Part shown: one piece after another, positions 48,175 to 56,666 of the stretch
Layout of the letters: each line of letters starts with the position of its first letter
How positions within the stretch are numbered: position 1 is the first letter of the stretch
Source: Armatimonadota bacterium
Lineage (GTDB): Bacteria > Sysuimicrobiota > Sysuimicrobiia > Sysuimicrobiales > Kaftiobacteriaceae
Reading direction: 5' to 3'
Assembly: GCA_031081675.1 (NCBI GenBank)
Contig: JAVHLZ010000007.1
Location: 1-62,530 of the forward strand
DNA length: 62,530 bases
Made by a program: the position numbers and the translations under genes
Notes under the pieces: generated by a model
Seen by the model: the letters and a program-made list of their open reading frames with translations, nothing else
Told to the model about the DNA's origin: nothing
Databases searched by the model: none

Positions 48175-49289
48175 CGCCGCTCCTCCCCGCCCACCTTCAC
48201 CCGGGGGTCCACCACCGCGTAGACGATGTCCAGGACAAAGACGGTCAGGGCCAGCAGGTAGGCGTAGATGATGGTGACCCCCACGATGACCGGGGTGTCA
48301 AACGCCCCGATGGCCTGGTACAGGGCCCGGCCCAGCCCCGGCCAGGTGAACACCGTCTCCAGGACGATGGCGCCGGTCCACGCGCCGATCAGGCCCAGGG
48401 CGAAGCTGGTGATGATGGTGGGCAGAGTGGGGCGCAGGATGTACCGGCGCTCGATCATCGCGGGCGGCAGCCCCTTGGCCTGGGCCATCTCCACGTAGTC
48501 TTCGCTGCTGAAGATGAGGAAGAACGTCCGCCACGAGTACACCGCCAGAAAGATGGTGCTGGCCCACAGGGCGGCGGTGGGAAGGATCATGTGCTTGAGC
48601 ACGCTGAGCGCGTAGCGCACCGGGTGCTCGGGTGGCGGGGCGTCCACCATGCCGCCGAACGGCAGCACCCGCAGCAGGGCGGCGAAGATGAGGATGAGGA
48701 AGATGCCGTAAAACCACGCCGGGGCCGCCGAGGTGGGCGCCAGGGCGATGATCAGCCGGTCCGCCCGGCTGCCGTACCGGCGGGACAGCGACAGCGCCGC
48801 CACGACCGACGTGACGAACAGGAGGACCTGGGCCGTGACGAACAGCAGCAGGGTCGGCGGCAGCCGGTCCAGGATGATGTTGCGGACCAGGCGCGAGCCG
48901 GTGTCGCTGGTGGTGTGCTCGGCGAACCCCAGCCGCAGCAGCAGCGCCTCCCGCAGGAAGGTCACGCTGCGCACCAGGAACGGCCGGTCCAGCCCCAGCC
49001 GCTGCTCCTCCAGCCGCACCAGCTGCTCGACAAGCCGCTGGCGTTCTTCCGGAGGCCGCATCCGCATCTGGGGGTCCAGCAGCACCTGCAGGGAGACCTG
49101 CTCGCGGATCTCGGCGCGCTTGATCCGGTCCACGTACCCGCCCATGTTGGCCACCAGGATCGTCAGGTAGACGCCGGCCACCACCGTCAGGAACAGGGCC
49201 AGCAGGCGGGTGCCCGCATAGGTGGCCACCCGCGCCAGGGTGCCGGCCGCCCTCGTCCTGGGGACCGCGGGAACGACGGCCTGGGCCAT
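48171..49289 (-). CDS. DppB-type permease with extended first periplasmic loop (system 4)
   Basis: 372 residues. A 27-residue N-tail precedes TM1 (LLALFLTVVAGVYLTILVANMG). The first outer loop is enlarged (about 50-150), with a charged coiled-coil-like part (EERQRLVEQLVRLEEQRLG) before the usual LDRPFLVR. Core EAA-like loop EMAQAKGLPPAMIERRYILRPTLPTI and end DIVYAVVDPRVKVGG are conserved. ATG 49289. Confidence 0.9.
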   Translation of the reverse strand: MAQAVVPAVPRTRAAGTLARVATYAGTRLLALFLTVVAGVYLTILVANMGGYVDRIKRAEIREQVSLQVLLDPQMRMRPPEERQRLVEQLVRLEEQRLGLDRPFLVRSVTFLREALLLRLGFAEHTTSDTGSRLVRNIILDRLPPTLLLFVTAQVLLFVTSVVAALSLSRRYGSRADRLIIALAPTSAAPAWFYGIFLILIFAALLRVLPFGGMVDAPPPEHPVRYALSVLKHMILPTAALWASTIFLAVYSWRTFFLIFSSEDYVEMAQAKGLPPAMIERRYILRPTLPTIITSFALGLIGAWTGAIVLETVFTWPGLGRALYQAIGAFDTPVIVGVTIIYAYLLALTVFVLDIVYAVVDPRVKVGGEERR

Positions 49290-49373
49290 AGGGGTCCGCG
49301 CAGGCGGGAGGGGGCGCCCGGCAGCGCCCCCTCCGCCTGCGCGCTGCTTTCTATCCTACATGACCCGGCCGGG

Positions 49374-51872
49374 TCACGGCAGGGTGGTGAAGCTCAGGCT
49401 GCTGAAGGCGGGGATGCTCACCACCTTGGAGACCACCACCACCTCCAGGCGGTTGGAGCCCGGGGCCAACCGGGCCGTGGTGGCGGCGGGCAGGACCACC
49501 CTCCACAGGTCCCCCGCCCGCTGGGCGGCCCCCTGGGCCGCCAGCTGTCCCCGGGCGTCGAACAGCAGGTACTTGACCTCGTCGATCTCCGCCGCCGGGT
49601 AGGGCTGGTCCCGGAAGGTGATGCGCACCTCAAACGCCGCCTCGGTGCCCACCTTCACCGAGCGCGGACCGCTGGTGGACACCACCGGGATCTTGGGCTC
49701 GCCAAAACGCAGCCACTTGGTGGAGGGGTCGGGGAAGCGCGGGAACCGCCGCAGCTCCACGATCTTCTCCACCGGGGACACCCGCTGGATCTGGAACGGC
49801 CCCATCCCCACCCAGAAGTGGCCGCGGCCGGTGCGCCAGTGGGTCAGGAAGGTGTACCGCTGCCGGGCCTCCTCCGGGCTGATCACCGCCCCCAGGGTGG
49901 GCGCGTAGGGAATGTAGTTTTCGGCCCGGGCGGCTTCCAGCTGCCGGTCCAGGACCGCCAGCGTGGGCCCGGCCACGTAGTTGAGGTGCTCCACCTTCCG
50001 CTTGGTGGACTTGTCCCGGCTGAACGCGGCCTGGCCGGCCGCCTCGGCCCGGATCCCCAGGCCCACCGCATGCCAGGCGCCGGGGCCGAAGCCGTAGTTG
50101 GGCATGAAAGCCTCGGCGGCAGTGGAGGCGACCAGCTCGGCGTCGATCTGCCAGGTGTCGGTGTAGTACTCGGCCACCAGCGGGTCCTTCGAGACGATGC
50201 GGAACCCGCGGAAGGTCTCCTGGAACGACTCAAACGAGGGCACCACCGACTCGTCGAAGATGGCGCTCTCCTTCTTGGCCCGGTCAAAGCCCAGGATCAT
50301 CCCCAGCATGATGTCGCCGAGGGACAGGCGGCTGCCGTCGTGCCACTGGACCTTGCGGAACAGGTCCCGTTCGAAGTACACGACCGTCTTCACGTTGGCC
50401 GCCAGGCCCTGGGGGTGCTTCTCGCCCACCGTGATCCACCGCTGGGCCCGGGCATCCCAGTCGATGTAGGCGTCGGGGGGTACGGGGATCCGCGGCGCGA
50501 ACCGCAGGGTCACCCAGTCCAGCGTCCTGGTGACCGGCAGGCCCTGGCGGACGGTCACCTCCGCCCGCTCCACCCGCTGGGGGTGGAACAGGCCGGTGTA
50601 GGGGTCGGGGATGGTGGCCCAGTCCTGGGTGGCGCGGATCAGCGCCTGGTCGAAGATCCAGTTGGACCCGCCCACCGGGTTCCAGGGCTGGGTGAGGATG
50701 CTGGGGAGGGCGATCTTCATCGTCCCGCCGACCCGGTCCCGGTAGCGGAGGGTGTACGGCCACAGCCGCGCCCCCGAGTACCCCGCCGACAGGTCGGCCA
50801 CCAGCTCCACCTCCGCCCGCCGCGGCCAGATGGAGGTCCGGGTGACCAGCCACACCCGCACCGAGTCCTTCAGGGCCAGCTCCAGCGCCGTGGCCATCAT
50901 CCGCCGGCGCTCCTCCACCGAGCGGAACTTGCGCTGGGCCAGCGCCTCGGCGATGCGGTCGAACTCGGGGTCGGGCTTGTAGGCCTGCCACAGGGGCTCG
51001 GTCAGGCCGCGCCTGGTGTAGAAGAAGTCGAAGTTGTCGGCCTCGTCCCGGCTGATGAGGGTGGTGATCCACCCGCCGGTGTACAGGTGCCAGCGTCCCT
51101 CGGCGGGGTCCCCGCCGATCCACAGGGGCGCCAGGTCCCGGGAGGTCCCGTAGCGGCGCTCCACGGTGAACCCCAGGCCCTCCAGCAGCCCGGCGATGTA
51201 GTCGCCGATCCGGCGGCGCTCGTCCTCGGTGCGGATCAGGAAGGTCAGGGTCACCGGCGCTCCCCGGAACTGCCACTTGCCGCCCACCAGCGTGGCGCCC
51301 AGCTTCTGCATCTCCTCGGTGATGACGGCGCGGGCGCGCTCGGGGTTGGGCGCGTACGCCAGCTCCAGCCGCCGGGCGACGTCGGCCAGGCGGGCGTAGT
51401 CGGGGAAGACGGTGGCGATGGGGAAATACCGGGGCGAGCCCAGACCGCCCATGATCTCGCTGGCGATGTACCGGCGGTCAATGAGCCAGTTCAGCGCCTC
51501 CCGGATCCGGGGCACGGCGAACGGGTTGAGCCTGTCGGTGTTGGGAAAGACCGGGCCCACCGGGTTGAGGGTCAGTTCGTGGTAGAGGCCGTAGGAGGTC
51601 GCCGACGTCAGCCCCCGCAGACGCTCCAGGCGCGTCCGCTGCTCGGGGTTGGAGGTGCCGGAAAACCACGCCTGGATGTCGTTGGCCTCCAGCCGGGTGA
51701 TGGCCGAGGCGTCGCTGGGCTCCTCCACCGCCAGGACCACGTCCACCCACGCCCCCACCCGGGCCTGGGCGCCGGTCCCGGCCGGCAGGGTGGCCACCAG
51801 GACCAGGGCCGCCAGCGCGGCCGGGAGGGCCCGGAGGAACGGGACGGCATCCCTGCGCGTCCGAACGACCAT
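49374..51872 (-). CDS. Circularly permuted SBP_bac_5-type substrate-binding protein (system 4)
   Basis: 832 residues; relatives have 500-600. Signal peptide about 1-36 (no lipobox). Residues 44-380 match what is normally the later part of the fold: VDVVLAVEEPSDASAITRLEAND, RIREALNWLIDRRYIASEIMGG (122-143), NPERARAVITEEMQKLGA (176-193) and GGWITTLISRDEADNF. Residues about 383-722 then match the normal start: TMKIALPSILTQPWNPVG, VQWHDGSRLSLGDIMLG (508-524) and GMGPFQIQRVSPVEKIV (689-705). The last 100 residues look like an Ig-type beta-sandwich. The junction falls between the GPF strand and the following strand of the canonical fold, so this is a permutation and not a scrambled fusion. GGAGG precedes ATG 51872. 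The ligand is unknown. Confidence 0.85.
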   Translation of the reverse strand: MVVRTRRDAVPFLRALPAALAALVLVATLPAGTGAQARVGAWVDVVLAVEEPSDASAITRLEANDIQAWFSGTSNPEQRTRLERLRGLTSATSYGLYHELTLNPVGPVFPNTDRLNPFAVPRIREALNWLIDRRYIASEIMGGLGSPRYFPIATVFPDYARLADVARRLELAYAPNPERARAVITEEMQKLGATLVGGKWQFRGAPVTLTFLIRTEDERRRIGDYIAGLLEGLGFTVERRYGTSRDLAPLWIGGDPAEGRWHLYTGGWITTLISRDEADNFDFFYTRRGLTEPLWQAYKPDPEFDRIAEALAQRKFRSVEERRRMMATALELALKDSVRVWLVTRTSIWPRRAEVELVADLSAGYSGARLWPYTLRYRDRVGGTMKIALPSILTQPWNPVGGSNWIFDQALIRATQDWATIPDPYTGLFHPQRVERAEVTVRQGLPVTRTLDWVTLRFAPRIPVPPDAYIDWDARAQRWITVGEKHPQGLAANVKTVVYFERDLFRKVQWHDGSRLSLGDIMLGMILGFDRAKKESAIFDESVVPSFESFQETFRGFRIVSKDPLVAEYYTDTWQIDAELVASTAAEAFMPNYGFGPGAWHAVGLGIRAEAAGQAAFSRDKSTKRKVEHLNYVAGPTLAVLDRQLEAARAENYIPYAPTLGAVISPEEARQRYTFLTHWRTGRGHFWVGMGPFQIQRVSPVEKIVELRRFPRFPDPSTKWLRFGEPKIPVVSTSGPRSVKVGTEAAFEVRITFRDQPYPAAEIDEVKYLLFDARGQLAAQGAAQRAGDLWRVVLPAATTARLAPGSNRLEVVVVSKVVSIPAFSSLSFTTLP

Positions 51873-52042
51873 GTCTCTCCCTCCTCGCTCCGGGGCCCGA
51901 TCGCCACTGTGCCGGGCTCCCCGGACATGGCTACCGCACACGGGTCACGGGAGTATCATTCACCGATTTTGGCGGACGCCGGGGGCGACTCCTGCCCGGG
52001 GGGCGCCTGCCGCCGCGCCGGCGGATCCCCTCAGACAACCAC

Positions 52043-54226
52043 CTACTTCGGCAGGACCTCCAGCGGCGCGTAACCCACCGCCAGCCGCTTGACGCCCTGG
52101 GCGAACTGCACGGTGATCACCGCCCGGGCCCCCTCCCCCTCGACCTCCAGGACGCGCCCCTCGCCGAAGTGGGCGTGGCGCACCCGGTCCCCCACCGAGG
52201 GGACGGACACGTCCCGGTCGAGGTCCACCTCGGCCGGCGCCGGCGGCACCTGGAGGGGGACCAGCAGGTCCGGGGGAATTTCGTCCAGGAAGCGCGACGG
52301 CACCCCGGGCAGGGCGCTGCCGAAGGCGGCGCGCATGCGGGCATGGGTGAGGTACAGACGGCGGCGGGCCCGGGTCATGCCCACGTAGCACAGACGCCGC
52401 TCTTCCTCCAGCCCGCCCTCCTCTTCCAGCGCCCGGGCGTGGGGGAACAGCCCCTCTTCCAGCCCCACCAGGAACACCACCGTGAACTCCAGCCCCTTGG
52501 CCGCGTGCAGGGTCATCAGGGTGACCCGGTCGACCTCCTGCGTCCAGGTGTCCACGTCGGTGATCAGGGCCACGTGCTGCAGGAACGCCTCCAGGCTGTC
52601 CTCCCCCGACACCTCCTGGAACTCCCGGGCGACGGTGACCAGCTCCCGGAGGTTTTCCAGCCGGCTGTGGGCCTCGTCGGTCCCCTCGGCCTCCAGCATG
52701 GCCTGGTAGCCGGTCTCGGCCAGGGCGATCTCGATCAGGTCGGCAGGCGGGACCCGGCGCGCCCGGTCGGCCAGCCGGGCCATCAGGGCGGCGAAGTCGG
52801 CGGCCGCGGCGCGGGCCGGCCGCGGCAGGTCCTCCAGGGCGTCGGGGCGGCCCATGGCCTCCAGCAGCGCGATCCCGTGGGCGCGGGCGTAGGCCTCCAG
52901 CCGCTGCACGCTGACCTCGCCGATGCCGCGGCGGGGCACGTTGAGGACCCGCCGCAGGCTGTCGTCGTCGGCAGGGGTCAGGGCCAGCCGCAGGTAGGCG
53001 AGGATGTCGCGGATTTCCTTGCGCTCGTAAAAGCGCAGCCCGCCCACGATGGTGTAGGGGATGCCTGAGCGCAGGAACTGCTCCTCGAACAGGCGCGACT
53101 GGGCGTTGGTCCGGTACAGGACCGCCACGTCCCGGTAGCGCAGGCCGTCGGACCGCACCAGGCGCAGGATCTCGTCGGCCACAAAGCGCGCCTCGTCGTG
53201 GCCGTCCCGGGCTTCGTAGCGCACCACCGGGTCTCCGGGGGGATTGGCCGTCCACAGGACCTTGCGGTGGCGGTGGGGGTTGCGCGCGATGACCTCCCCC
53301 GCCACCCGGAGGATGGCCTGGGTGGACCGGTAGTTCTGTTCCAGGGTGATGACGGTGGCGTCGGGGTAGTCGCGCTCGAACTCCAGGATGTTGCGCACGT
53401 CGGCCCCCCGCCAGCGGTAGATGGCCTGGTCGTCGTCACCCACCACGCACAGGTTGCGGTGCCGGGCGGCCAGGGTCCGGATGAGGAGGTACTGGGCGTG
53501 GTTGGTGTCCTGGTACTCGTCCACCAGGATGTGGAGGAAGCGCTCCTGGTACTCCTGGAGGACGTCGGGCGCCTCCTCGAACAGGCGCAGCGTCTGCAGG
53601 AGCAGGTCGTCGAAGTCCAGCGCGTTGCGCTCGGCCAGGGCCTTCTGGTAGGCCTGGTAGACGCGGGCCACGGTCTCCTCGTACCACCCCGATGCCCGCC
53701 GGGCGAACGCCAGGTGGTCCAGGGCCTCGTTCTTGGCCCGGTCGATCAGGGCCAGCACCACCCCGGGCGGGAACCGCCGCTCGTCCAGGCCCAGGTCCCG
53801 CAGGCACTGGCGCACCACCGCCCGCTGGTCGTCCTCGTCGTAGATGAGGAAGTCCCGCGCCACCCCCACCCGCTCCCCGTGGCGGCGCAGGATCCGGCTG
53901 CAGATGTGGTGGAAGGTGCCGATCCACGCCGCCCGGGCCACCGCCGCGCCCAGCAGCCGGTCCACCCGCTCCCGCATCTCGCCGGCGGCCTTGTTGGTGA
54001 ACGTCACCGCCAGGATGCGGGAGGGCGGGACGCCCTGGTGGCGCACCAGGTACGCCAGGCGGTAGGCCAGGACCCGGGTTTTGCCGCTGCCGGCGCCGGC
54101 CAGGATCAACAAGGGGCCGCCCGGGTGCAGGACGGCCCGCCGCTGCGGTTCGTTGAGGTCAGCCAGGAGATCCACCGACGACAAATCTACGCGATCTACG
54201 CGATCTGCGCAATCTGCGCGATCCAC
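52043..54226 (-). CDS. pcrA: UvrD/PcrA-type 3'-5' DNA helicase
   Basis: Superfamily 1A helicase of repair and replication restart, 727 residues. Motifs: Q motif LNEPQRRAV, I AGAGSGKTRVL, Ia VTFTNKAAGEM, II VDEYQDTN, III GDDDQAIYRWRGA, IV LEQNYRST, V TLMTLHAAKGLEF, VI RRLCYVGMTRARRRLY. The C-terminal Tudor-like domain ends in VKRLAVGYAPLEVLPK. The open frame begins at GTG 54226, but its first 14 residues (VDRADCADRVDRVD) are encoded by a 9-bp repeat array and the ribosome binding site is too close. GTG 54175, before DLLADLNEPQ, may be the true start. Confidence 0.94.
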   Translation of the reverse strand: MDRADCADRVDRVDLSSVDLLADLNEPQRRAVLHPGGPLLILAGAGSGKTRVLAYRLAYLVRHQGVPPSRILAVTFTNKAAGEMRERVDRLLGAAVARAAWIGTFHHICSRILRRHGERVGVARDFLIYDEDDQRAVVRQCLRDLGLDERRFPPGVVLALIDRAKNEALDHLAFARRASGWYEETVARVYQAYQKALAERNALDFDDLLLQTLRLFEEAPDVLQEYQERFLHILVDEYQDTNHAQYLLIRTLAARHRNLCVVGDDDQAIYRWRGADVRNILEFERDYPDATVITLEQNYRSTQAILRVAGEVIARNPHRHRKVLWTANPPGDPVVRYEARDGHDEARFVADEILRLVRSDGLRYRDVAVLYRTNAQSRLFEEQFLRSGIPYTIVGGLRFYERKEIRDILAYLRLALTPADDDSLRRVLNVPRRGIGEVSVQRLEAYARAHGIALLEAMGRPDALEDLPRPARAAAADFAALMARLADRARRVPPADLIEIALAETGYQAMLEAEGTDEAHSRLENLRELVTVAREFQEVSGEDSLEAFLQHVALITDVDTWTQEVDRVTLMTLHAAKGLEFTVVFLVGLEEGLFPHARALEEEGGLEEERRLCYVGMTRARRRLYLTHARMRAAFGSALPGVPSRFLDEIPPDLLVPLQVPPAPAEVDLDRDVSVPSVGDRVRHAHFGEGRVLEVEGEGARAVITVQFAQGVKRLAVGYAPLEVLPK

Positions 54227-54228
54227 AC
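54184..54228 (-). repeat. 9-bp tandem repeat array (copy 3), left flank of the S23-type gene
   Basis: Units AATCTACGC, GATCTACGC, GATCTGCGC, AATCTGCGC and a degenerate GATCCACAC run in phase. On the minus strand they encode the N-terminal residues of the helicase reading frame. Copy 4 lies 514 bp away on the other side of the gene at 54360. Confidence 0.85.
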
Positions 54229-54359
54229 CTCCGTTGGGGGGCGAGGCATGTGAGCGTGAGCGTCAATTCCTGAGCATCGATTCCGCGAGACGGCTGACGG
54301 CCATTGGCCCATGACGGCCATGGCGCCGGGCGAAGGCCCCGCTAGACAATAGAGGCGCC

Positions 54360-54737
54360 ATGACCTACAAGCGGTTTGAGGACCTACCCGTATGGCAAGC
54401 GGCCCGGAGACTTGTGCGGGCTGTCTACGAGGTCACGTCCGCGGGCTGGGACCGCAGCCTGCGAGATCAAATCCGACGGGCAGCGCTTTCGACGATGGCC
54501 AACGTCGCCGAGGGATTCTCCCGCCGGTCAGACAGAGAGTTCCTACAGTACCTGTTCACGGCCAAGGCGTCCGCAGCCGAAGTGCAGAGCCACCTGTACG
54601 TGTCCCTCGACCTCGCCCATATTGACGCATCCACCTTCCACTCCCTGTTTCGCTGCACAGAGGATTTCAAAAAACAGGCGTCTGGACTCATTGCCTACCT
54701 GGCCCGGGAGCGAGCGCGCAAGCGGCACCGGCCGTGA
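54360..54737 (+). CDS. Four-helix-bundle protein, S23/IVS-encoded family
   Basis: 125 residues with the family signature FEDLPVWQAARRL at the N-terminus and LRDQIRRAALSTMANVAEGFSR-like central helix followed by REFLQYLFTAKASAAEVQSHLYV. Relatives were first seen as proteins encoded in 23S rRNA intervening sequences and resemble the Avd accessory protein of diversity-generating retroelements. The biochemical role is unknown. It is the only plus-strand gene between 17662 and 61336. It has arrays of the 9-bp repeat on both sides and codon use somewhat less GC-rich than its neighbours (AAGCGGTTTGAG, ACAGAGGATTTC). No rRNA or reverse transcriptase lies in the window. These features suggest that the gene plus repeats moved in together. 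Confidence 0.85.
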   Translation: MTYKRFEDLPVWQAARRLVRAVYEVTSAGWDRSLRDQIRRAALSTMANVAEGFSRRSDREFLQYLFTAKASAAEVQSHLYVSLDLAHIDASTFHSLFRCTEDFKKQASGLIAYLARERARKRHRP

Positions 54738-54741
54738 GGGC

Positions 54742-54839
54742 GATGTGCGTAATCTACGCGATCTGCGCCATCGGCGCAATCGCGCAATTCAACAGGCCTC
54801 CGATTGCGTAGATCGCGCGATCGCGTAGATCGCGCAGAT
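54742..54839 (+). repeat. 9-bp tandem repeat array in inverted arrangement (copy 4), right flank of the S23-type gene
   Basis: Forward units AATCTACGC, GATCTGCGC and CATCGGCGC (54751-54777) are followed, after a short degenerate centre, by opposite-orientation units GATTGCGTA, GATCGCGCGATCGCGTA and GATCGCGCA up to 54839. It ends 5 bp before the guaA stop codon, in the convergent gap between the S23-type gene and guaA, where it could fold into a long hairpin. Confidence 0.85.
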
Positions 54840-54844
54840 GCCCG

Positions 54845-56371
54845 TCACTCCCACTCAATCGTCGCCGGGGGTTTGGAGGTGACGTCGTACAGGACGCGGG
54901 TGACGGCGGGGACCTCGCGGGTGAGCCGCGACGCGATGCGCTCCAGCAGGTCGTCGGGCAGCCGGGCCCAGTCGGCGGTCATGCCGTCCTCGCTGGTGAC
55001 GGCGCGGATCACCACCGTGTGGCCGTAGGCGCGGGCGTCGCCCTTCACCCCCACCGACGGCACCGGCAGCAGGACGGCGAACGCCTGCCACAGCTGCCGC
55101 ATCAGGCCGGCGTCCTGCAGTTCCTCGATCAGGATGGCGTCGGCGGCCCGGGCCAGCTCCAGGCGCTCGGGCGTCACCTCCCCCACCACCCGGATGGCCA
55201 GACCCGGGCCCGGGAACGGGTGGCGCCACACCAGGGCGTCGGGCAGGCCCAGCTGGCGGGCCACCTCCCGCACCTCGTCCTTGAACAGCTCCCGGAACGG
55301 CTCCACCAGGCGGAACGGGAGGTCGGCCGGCAGCCCGCCCACGTTGTGGTGGGTCTTGATGCGCGCGGCGGTGCGGGTGCCGCTCTCGATGACGTCGGGA
55401 TACAGGGTCCCCTGCACCAGGAACTGCACGTCGCCCAGGCGGCGGGCCTGCTCGCGGAAGACGGCGATGAACTCCTCGCCGATCAGCCGCCGCTTGGCCT
55501 CGGGGTCGGCGACCCCGGCCAGCCGGGCCAGAAAGCGCTCCCGGGCGTCCACGTGGACCAGGGGAACCCGGAAGTGGTCCCGGAACGTCGTGACCACCTG
55601 CTCGGCCTCTCCCCGGCGCAGCAGGCCGTGGTCCACGAAGATGCAGGTGAGCCGGTCGCCGATGGCGCGGTGCACCAGCGCGGCGGCCGCGGCCGAGTCC
55701 ACGCCCCCGGACAGGGCGGCCACCGCCCGGCCGTCACCCACCTGGTCCCGGACGGCCGCCACCTGGGTGTCGATGAACGACGCCATGGTCCACTGGGGGC
55801 GGCAGCCGCAGACCGCGTACAGGAAATTCTGCAGGACCTGCCGGCCCCAGGGCGTGTGGGTGACCTCGGGGTGGAACTGGACCCCGAAGCGCCGGCGATC
55901 GCGGTCGGCCATGGCGGCCACGGGGTTGTGGTCGGTGCGGGCCAGGGACACAAACCCCGGCGGCAGCTCCACCACCGAGTCCCCGTGGCTCATCCAGCAC
56001 ATCAGCCGCGCTTCCAGCCCGCTGAACAGGTCGGCCCGGTCGTCCACGAACAGCCGGGTCCGGCCGTACTCCCGCCTGCCCGCGGCGGCGGTGCGGCCCC
56101 CCAGGACGTGGGCCATCAGCTGCATCCCGTAGCAGATGCCCAGCACCGGCAGCGCGCCGTCGAAGATCCGCGGGTCGCACCGGGGCGCCCCGGGTTCGTA
56201 CACGCTGGCCGGCCCGCCCGAGAGGATCAGTCCGCGGGGACGCAGGGCCAGGATCTCCTCGTAGGAAGTGTCGTGGGGCACGATCAGGCTGCGCACCCGG
56301 CACTCGCGCACCCGGCGGGCGATGAGCTGGGCGTACTGGGCGCCGAAGTCGACCACAAGGACGGTGTCCAC
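54845..56371 (-). CDS. guaA: GMP synthase (glutamine-hydrolysing)
   Basis: Aminates XMP to GMP. Class I glutamine amidotransferase domain with Cys80 in GICYGMQ and His/Glu in [15 protein letters not shown] pyrophosphatase P-loop [14 protein letters not shown]; dimerisation domain ending [11 protein letters not shown]. 508 residues from GTG 56371, where homology begins ([16 protein letters not shown]). No good ribosome binding site lies before it, and an in-frame ATG at 56533 would add 54 Pro/Arg/Gly-rich residues. The 295 bp between guaB and guaA hold short GGTTCGGAGGTCG-like repeats and no other gene. Confidence 0.95.
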   Translation of the reverse strand: MDTVLVVDFGAQYAQLIARRVRECRVRSLIVPHDTSYEEILALRPRGLILSGGPASVYEPGAPRCDPRIFDGALPVLGICYGMQLMAHVLGGRTAAAGRREYGRTRLFVDDRADLFSGLEARLMCWMSHGDSVVELPPGFVSLARTDHNPVAAMADRDRRRFGVQFHPEVTHTPWGRQVLQNFLYAVCGCRPQWTMASFIDTQVAAVRDQVGDGRAVAALSGGVDSAAAAALVHRAIGDRLTCIFVDHGLLRRGEAEQVVTTFRDHFRVPLVHVDARERFLARLAGVADPEAKRRLIGEEFIAVFREQARRLGDVQFLVQGTLYPDVIESGTRTAARIKTHHNVGGLPADLPFRLVEPFRELFKDEVREVARQLGLPDALVWRHPFPGPGLAIRVVGEVTPERLELARAADAILIEELQDAGLMRQLWQAFAVLLPVPSVGVKGDARAYGHTVVIRAVTSEDGMTADWARLPDDLLERIASRLTREVPAVTRVLYDVTSKPPATIEWE

Positions 56372-56666
56372 GGAACTGACGGGATGGGGGGTTCGGAGGT
56401 CGGGATCCGGGGCGGGCGAGGCCGGAGTCGAGCGTTCGAGCCGCGCCGGGCTCACGGGAGCGGCCGCACCCCCGCGGCCGGCGCGGGGAGCCTCCGGCCG
56501 ATCCGCCTGTGTGCCGCGTCCGGTTCCGTCCATCCGTCCACGCTCAGGTACCCCCGGGATCCCCCTCAACGACGGCACCGCTTTCGCGGCCTGAGGGCCA
56601 CGGACCGCAGTGCAGACGCGCCCCGGACGCCGGCTCCCCGGTGCCGGACCCCGTCGCTGTGTTCCC

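Noticed and set aside
54360-54737. Diversity-generating retroelement (Avd-like gene)
   Set aside because: The protein resembles Avd in fold family, but there is no reverse transcriptase, template repeat or variable repeat in the surrounding sequence.
56372-56666. N-terminal extension of GuaA from ATG 56533
   Set aside because: The residues are low-complexity and absent from GuaA; the DNA looks like intergenic repeat units. Kept only as an alternative start.
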